From positions 1-10,106 of the forward strand of contig SKKS01000251.1 in assembly GCA_007123625.1 (NCBI GenBank): DNA of 10,106 nucleotides, given 5' to 3'. The position numbers and the translations under genes were made by a program. Position 1 is the stretch's first letter. Every line of letters begins with the position of its first letter. Shown here in pieces: positions 7,272 to 10,106 of this stretch. The notes under the pieces are model-generated. The model saw nothing but the letters and a program-made list of their open reading frames with translations. It was not told the origin of the DNA and ran no database searches. This DNA is from Paracoccaceae bacterium. Lineage in GTDB: Bacteria; Pseudomonadota; Alphaproteobacteria; Rhodobacterales; Rhodobacteraceae.

Positions 7272-7300
7272 TTGACGCGTTTACCGAACAATGATAGAAC
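7272..7300 (+). promoter_or_regulatory. Predicted lexA promoter (sigma-70 type)
   Basis: A -35 box TTGACG (7272-7277) is followed after 17 bp by a -10 candidate TAGAAC (7295-7300). Transcription would begin near 7307, giving a leader of about 92 bases. The -35 matches the consensus in five of six bases and the -10 in four of six. Read-through from moeA is also possible. Confidence 0.55.
7286..7300 (+). promoter_or_regulatory. SOS box (LexA operator), GAAC-N7-GAAC
   Basis: GAAC-AATGATA-GAAC is an exact match to the direct-repeat LexA operator of Alphaproteobacteria (GTTC-N7-GTTC on the other strand). It covers the spacer and -10 of the predicted promoter, so bound LexA would block RNA polymerase. 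Autoregulation of lexA by such a site is established in the class. I found no second copy in this gap. Confidence 0.88.
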
Positions 7301-7307
7301 AAAACGC

Positions 7308-7326
7308 GCATGGAAGGGGTCCATGC
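7308..7326 (+). repeat. Perfect 7-bp hairpin at the predicted 5' end of the lexA transcript
   Basis: GCATGGA-AGGGG-TCCATGC has a perfect 7-bp stem with a 5-base loop. It begins within a base or two of the predicted transcription start. It could protect the 5' end of the mRNA or be a DNA operator. A further dyad, CCGGC-CT-GCCGG (7373-7384), lies just before the ribosome binding site AAGGGGGA (7388-7395). Confidence 0.6.
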
Positions 7327-7398
7327 CGGGGTTGGGGCGCGATCGGCAACCAACAGTCGTGATCAAGACGGGCCGGCCTGCCGGTGCAAGGGGGATCC

Positions 7399-8100
7399 AT
7401 GCTGACACGCAAGCAGATCGAGCTTCTGACACTCATACATGAGCGCATGCAGGTCGAGGGTGTGGCGCCGTCGTTCGATGAAATGAAGGACGCGCTCAAC
7501 CTGCGATCGAAATCCGGGATACACAGGCTGATCACCGCTCTGGAGGAGCGTGGCTTCATCCGTCGCCTGCCGCACCGGGCCCGCGCGATCGAGGTTCTGA
7601 AACTACCCGAACCGCTGGGCAAGGCCGGGTTCCCGCCCAGGGTGATCTCTGGGGGTGCGAGCACGCGTCCCGCGCCCTCCCGTCCGCAGCAAGCGCTGGA
7701 TGTCGAGGAGGCCGCCGCGCTGAGCCTGCCGGTCATGGGCCGCATCGCAGCGGGCACACCGATCGAGGCCATCAGCGAGGTGTCGCACAGCATCGCGGTG
7801 CCCGGCAGCATGCTTTCGGGGCGCGGGAAGCACTACGCGCTCGAGGTGCAGGGCGATTCGATGATCGATCTGGGCATCAATGACGGCGATATCGTGGTGA
7901 TCCGCGAACAGGACGTTGCCGACAACGGCGACATCGTGGTGGCGCTGGTCGACGGGATGGAAGCGACGCTCAAGCGGTTCCGGCGCACGGGCGGAATGGT
8001 GGCGCTCGAAGCGGCCAACCCGGCGTATGAAACCCGCGTGCTGAGCGGCGACCGGGTGCAGGTGCAAGGGCGCCTTGTGGGGCTGATCCGCAGCTACTGA
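7399..8100 (+). CDS. lexA: LexA repressor, SOS response regulator and self-cleaving S24 peptidase
   Basis: LexA represses DNA-damage genes until activated RecA triggers its self-cleavage. The 233-residue protein starts with the LexA winged helix: MLTRKQIELLTLIHERM, then FDEMKDALNLRSKSGIHRLI as the DNA-reading helix region and the wing to about residue 66. A linker of roughly 40 residues (about 68-108), longer than in E. coli LexA (202 residues) and typical of Alphaproteobacteria, joins the peptidase domain. The cleavage site is Ala118-Gly119 in GRIAAGTPI. The catalytic pair is Ser154 (VQGDSM) and Lys192 (ATLKRF). The ATG at 7399 is chosen over an in-frame GTG at 7384 because AAGGGGGA lies directly upstream and the N-terminus then matches the family. 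The upstream SOS box indicates autorepression. Confidence 0.97.
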   Translation: MLTRKQIELLTLIHERMQVEGVAPSFDEMKDALNLRSKSGIHRLITALEERGFIRRLPHRARAIEVLKLPEPLGKAGFPPRVISGGASTRPAPSRPQQALDVEEAAALSLPVMGRIAAGTPIEAISEVSHSIAVPGSMLSGRGKHYALEVQGDSMIDLGINDGDIVVIREQDVADNGDIVVALVDGMEATLKRFRRTGGMVALEAANPAYETRVLSGDRVQVQGRLVGLIRSY

Positions 8101-8157
8101 CGCCTGCGCGCGTAGAGGGCTTCACCTGCGGTTCGCGGGGGTTCTGACCTTGACACT

Positions 8158-8174
8158 GCCACTATCGTGGCTTT
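8158..8174 (+). terminator. Possible weak terminator downstream of lexA
   Basis: GCCAC-TATC-GTGGC forms a perfect 5-bp stem followed by TTT, 57 bases after the lexA stop. The stem is short and the T-run is only three bases, so this is a weak candidate. Confidence 0.3.
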
Positions 8175-8427
8175 GTCGTGGTGTTTGATGCGATTTGCGG
8201 TCAGCTACGCGCTTCTGTCGTCTCTGGGGATGATTTGCGCGCGTTTGGCGATTTGGGCTGTGGCGTGTTGTCTCCGACGCGACGCGAGCCCATGACCCGT
8301 GTGCGTGGTGCAGGGTGGCGTGTGTCCCCTGGTCTCCAAGATCGCATGGCGAGAAGTCGCCGCACACCGATAGTGCCGGTGACCGAGAAGTCCCGGAGGA
8401 CAGAATCTGCAATGACCGGAGTTAGTT

Positions 8428-8452
8428 CGGAAAACCGCGACGGTTTGTTCCG
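8428..8452. terminator. Bulged hairpin just beyond the argE stop, possible bidirectional terminator
   Basis: CGGAAAACCG (8428-8437), loop CGA, then CGGTT-TG-TTCCG (8441-8452) pair as a 10-bp stem with a 2-base bulge, lying 10 bases beyond the argE stop. It is the longest dyad between the convergent genes. Neither side carries a T-run, so termination is inferred from position. Confidence 0.35.
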
Positions 8453-8462
8453 CGCGCCGCAC

Positions 8463-9629
8463 TCAGGGTTTGCACAGCTCGGAGATCAACCGGTCCAGAA
8501 AAGCCGCGCCCGCCTGCATCTGCGCGATTTCGATGAATTCGTCGGGCTGATGTGCCTGTGCGATATCGCCGGGGCCACACACAACCGTTGAATATCCCTG
8601 CAGCTGGAACTGTCCGCCTTCGGTGCCGTAGCTGACCACATGGCTGCCGTTGTCCCCGCTCAGTCGGCGCGCGAGTTCCTCGGCGCGGCCGTCTTGTTCA
8701 GGGCGCAGTGGGGGCAGGGCGAAGTAGCGGTCCAGATGGATCGCGGCCTCGGGGCGGATGGCCTTCATGGCGGTTTCAAGGCGTGCGGCTTCGGACTCGA
8801 ATGCGGCGCACCATGCATCGGGGTCCTCGCCCGGCACCACGCGGAAGCTGAGTACGAAATGGCAATCTTTCGCGGTGATGTTATGCGCGGTGCCGCCCGC
8901 GATGGTGCCGACATGCAGGGTGGTCCACGGCGGATCGAAGGCCGCCGCCAGCGGGCCGGGCGCGGCGCGCGCATTTTCGGCATTGCGGTCGTTGGCCCAC
9001 TGGATCAGGCGCGCGGCCTCCATCACCGCGCTGACCCCCCGATGCAGGATCGAGGAATGCACCTCGAACCCGCGCATATGCACGCGGTAGCCGGTGCCGC
9101 CCTTGTGGCCGGTGACCACCTGCATGGATGTCGGCTCGCCCACGATGACGGCTTCGGCGCGGGACAGGTCATCTGCCATGACGCGGATCAGATCGACCAC
9201 CGCCATGCAGCCCACTTCCTCGTCATAAGACAGCGCCAGTTGCAGCGGGCGTTTCAGGTCCATGCCGCGTGCCTTTACCATCGCAGCGATGGCCAGCGCG
9301 ACAAAGCCCTTCATGTCGCATGTCCCGCGCCCGTACAGCCTCCCGTCGCGTTCCGTGACCTGCCAAGGGTCGGTGGTCCAGTCCTGGCCATCCACCGGCA
9401 CGACGTCGGTATGCCCCGACACGATCACCCCGCCGGGCACATCCGGGCCGACCTGCGCGAACAGATGCGCCTTGGCCCCGCAGGGCGAGGGCACGCGGGT
9501 CGAGGCGATGCCTTGGTCCGCCAGATACCCTTCGACCCAGTCGATCAGGGGCAGGTTGGTGTCGCGGCTGACCGTCGGAAAGGCCACAAGCCGGTCCAGA
9601 ATCTCGCGCGCGGTCAGGGTTTTGGGCAT
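8463..9629 (-). CDS. argE: N-acetylornithine deacetylase (M20 metallopeptidase family)
   Basis: ArgE hydrolyses N2-acetylornithine to ornithine and acetate in arginine synthesis. The 388-residue protein shows the full M20 two-metal set: SGHTDVVPVDG with metal ligand His73 and Asp75, GRGTCDMKGF with bridging Asp105, SYDEEVGC with general base Glu137 and Glu138, GEPTSM with Glu165, and a C-terminal AHQPDEFI with His360. The lid domain lies between about residues 175 and 290, including HSSILHRGVSA. YGTEGGQF and the overall length point to ArgE rather than DapE, though M20 substrate choice is not certain from sequence. The ATG at 9629 has AAAGGA 6 bases upstream; a longer in-frame start at 9701 lies inside the preceding gene. 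It is 23 bp downstream of the ABHD10-like gene and probably co-transcribed. Confidence 0.92.
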   Translation of the reverse strand: MPKTLTAREILDRLVAFPTVSRDTNLPLIDWVEGYLADQGIASTRVPSPCGAKAHLFAQVGPDVPGGVIVSGHTDVVPVDGQDWTTDPWQVTERDGRLYGRGTCDMKGFVALAIAAMVKARGMDLKRPLQLALSYDEEVGCMAVVDLIRVMADDLSRAEAVIVGEPTSMQVVTGHKGGTGYRVHMRGFEVHSSILHRGVSAVMEAARLIQWANDRNAENARAAPGPLAAAFDPPWTTLHVGTIAGGTAHNITAKDCHFVLSFRVVPGEDPDAWCAAFESEAARLETAMKAIRPEAAIHLDRYFALPPLRPEQDGRAEELARRLSGDNGSHVVSYGTEGGQFQLQGYSTVVCGPGDIAQAHQPDEFIEIAQMQAGAAFLDRLISELCKP

Positions 9630-9652
9630 GGCGGCGTCCTTTGCGTGCGGGG

Positions 9653-10106
9653 TCAGTCCCCGGTCAGCGCGGCGATGGTATCGGTGATCAGGTCCAGACA
9701 TTCGGGTGTGGAAAAGCGGTGGTCCGCCCCCTTGACCAGTATCAGTCGCAGATCGGCGCAGGACGCGTGTTCCATCAGCCGCAGCCCCACCGCCACCGGG
9801 ACATCCGTATCGGCGGTCCCATGCAGCAGCCGCACCGCAAAGGGCAGGGGCAGCGGATCGCGCAACACCAGGTTGGTACGCCCGTCTTCGATCATACGTC
9901 GGGTCACGATGTAGCCTTCGTCGGAATAGTCCGAGGGCACCACGAAGCGCCCTTCGTGGATCAACTGCATGCGCTGTTCCTCGGTGGCATCAGCCCACAT
10001 GCTGTCTTCGGTGAAATCGGGCGCGGCGGCGATGCCGACAATACCGGCAATGCGTTCGGGGATCGCGCGCGCCATCAGCAGCGAAATCCACCCGCCCATC
10101 GAAGAC
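9653..10106 (-). CDS. ABHD10-like alpha/beta hydrolase (partial, N-terminus off the right edge)
   Basis: The 151 visible codons begin inside the nucleophile elbow. Ser-Ser-Met-Gly-Gly at the window edge completes G-x-S-x-G, the second Ser being the nucleophile, if the missing residue is Gly. LLHGTADTDVPV carries the likely catalytic Asp and VKGADHRFST the catalytic His, so the triad is visible. The order of motifs, including the lid-region PSDYSDEG, resembles the ABHD10 group of esterases/thioesterases, known in animals as mitochondrial acyl-glucuronide esterase and depalmitoylase. No signal peptide can be judged because the N-terminus is missing. The substrate is unknown. It lies 23 bp upstream of argE on the same strand with no terminator between, so the two probably share a transcript. 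Confidence 0.82.
   Translation of the reverse strand, partial: SSMGGWISLLMARAIPERIAGIVGIAAAPDFTEDSMWADATEEQRMQLIHEGRFVVPSDYSDEGYIVTRRMIEDGRTNLVLRDPLPLPFAVRLLHGTADTDVPVAVGLRLMEHASCADLRLILVKGADHRFSTPECLDLITDTIAALTGD

Larger units (their letters stand above)
8101..8462. other. Gene-free stretch between convergent lexA and argE
   Basis: No frame here is convincing. Several 85-140 codon frames are open on both strands, as expected at this GC, but their codon use is unlike the neighbours, and one runs antisense into argE. The part around 8160-8280 is rich in G and T on the plus strand and less GC-rich than the genes, with GATTTGCG at 8192-8199 and again at 8232-8239. Further right, GAGAAGTC occurs at 8351-8358 and 8385-8392, the first within the dyad GGCGA-GAAG-TCGCC (8348-8361). 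It could be an eroded gene, an intergenic repeat or an unrecognised small RNA. Confidence 0.6.

Noticed and set aside
8425..8450. Two GTTC words near the end of argE as a second SOS box
   Set aside because: They are separated by 18-19 bases instead of 7, and no promoter or gene start is near.
8178..8591. Plus-strand 137-codon frame after lexA
   Set aside because: It has a GTG start without a ribosome binding site, atypical codon use, and runs into the 3' end of argE on the opposite strand.
8640..9914. Plus-strand open frame of 424 codons
   Set aside because: It is antisense to argE and the hydrolase, is rich in His/Gly/Arg as shadow frames are, and shows no recognisable domain.

Overview
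The window looks like chromosomal DNA of an alphaproteobacterium of the order Rhodobacterales (Rhodobacter/Roseobacter relatives). The evidence is high GC with strong G/C preference at third codon positions, the run trpG-trpD-trpC-moaC-moeA-lexA, a GAAC-N7-GAAC (alphaproteobacterial type) SOS box before lexA, a perfect TTAA-N7-TTAA CtrA-type site, and the divergent polysaccharide deacetylase of the type seen in this order. I see no insertion sequence, phage gene, CRISPR array, tRNA or rRNA. This is mainly a housekeeping region, and I do not find a convincing new multi-gene system.

Left part (1-3002, minus strand). A membrane glycosyltransferase of family 2, cut by the window edge, carries an N-terminal MshEN/GspE-N-like domain. 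Between it and the next gene lies a perfect CtrA-type site oriented towards the glycosyltransferase. Upstream is a membrane-anchored divergent polysaccharide deacetylase (YibQ-like) with a Pro/Ala-rich linker of roughly 270 residues. Both may act at the cell envelope.

Centre (3003-8100, plus strand). A divergent intergenic region with three inverted repeats precedes trpG, trpD and trpC, each overlapping the next by 1-4 bases. moaC and moeA, for molybdenum cofactor synthesis, follow without a gap, so trpGDC-moaC-moeA reads as one transcription unit. trpE, trpF, trpB and trpA are not in the window. lexA follows after 137 bp with its own promoter; the SOS box overlaps the -10 region, so LexA should repress itself. 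A perfect hairpin sits at the predicted 5' end of its transcript.

Right part (8101-10106). A 362 bp stretch with no convincing gene separates lexA from the convergent argE. It holds several short hairpins and is T-rich on the plus strand. argE (N-acetylornithine deacetylase) and an upstream ABHD10-like alpha/beta hydrolase, cut by the window edge, lie 23 bp apart on the minus strand and are probably co-transcribed.
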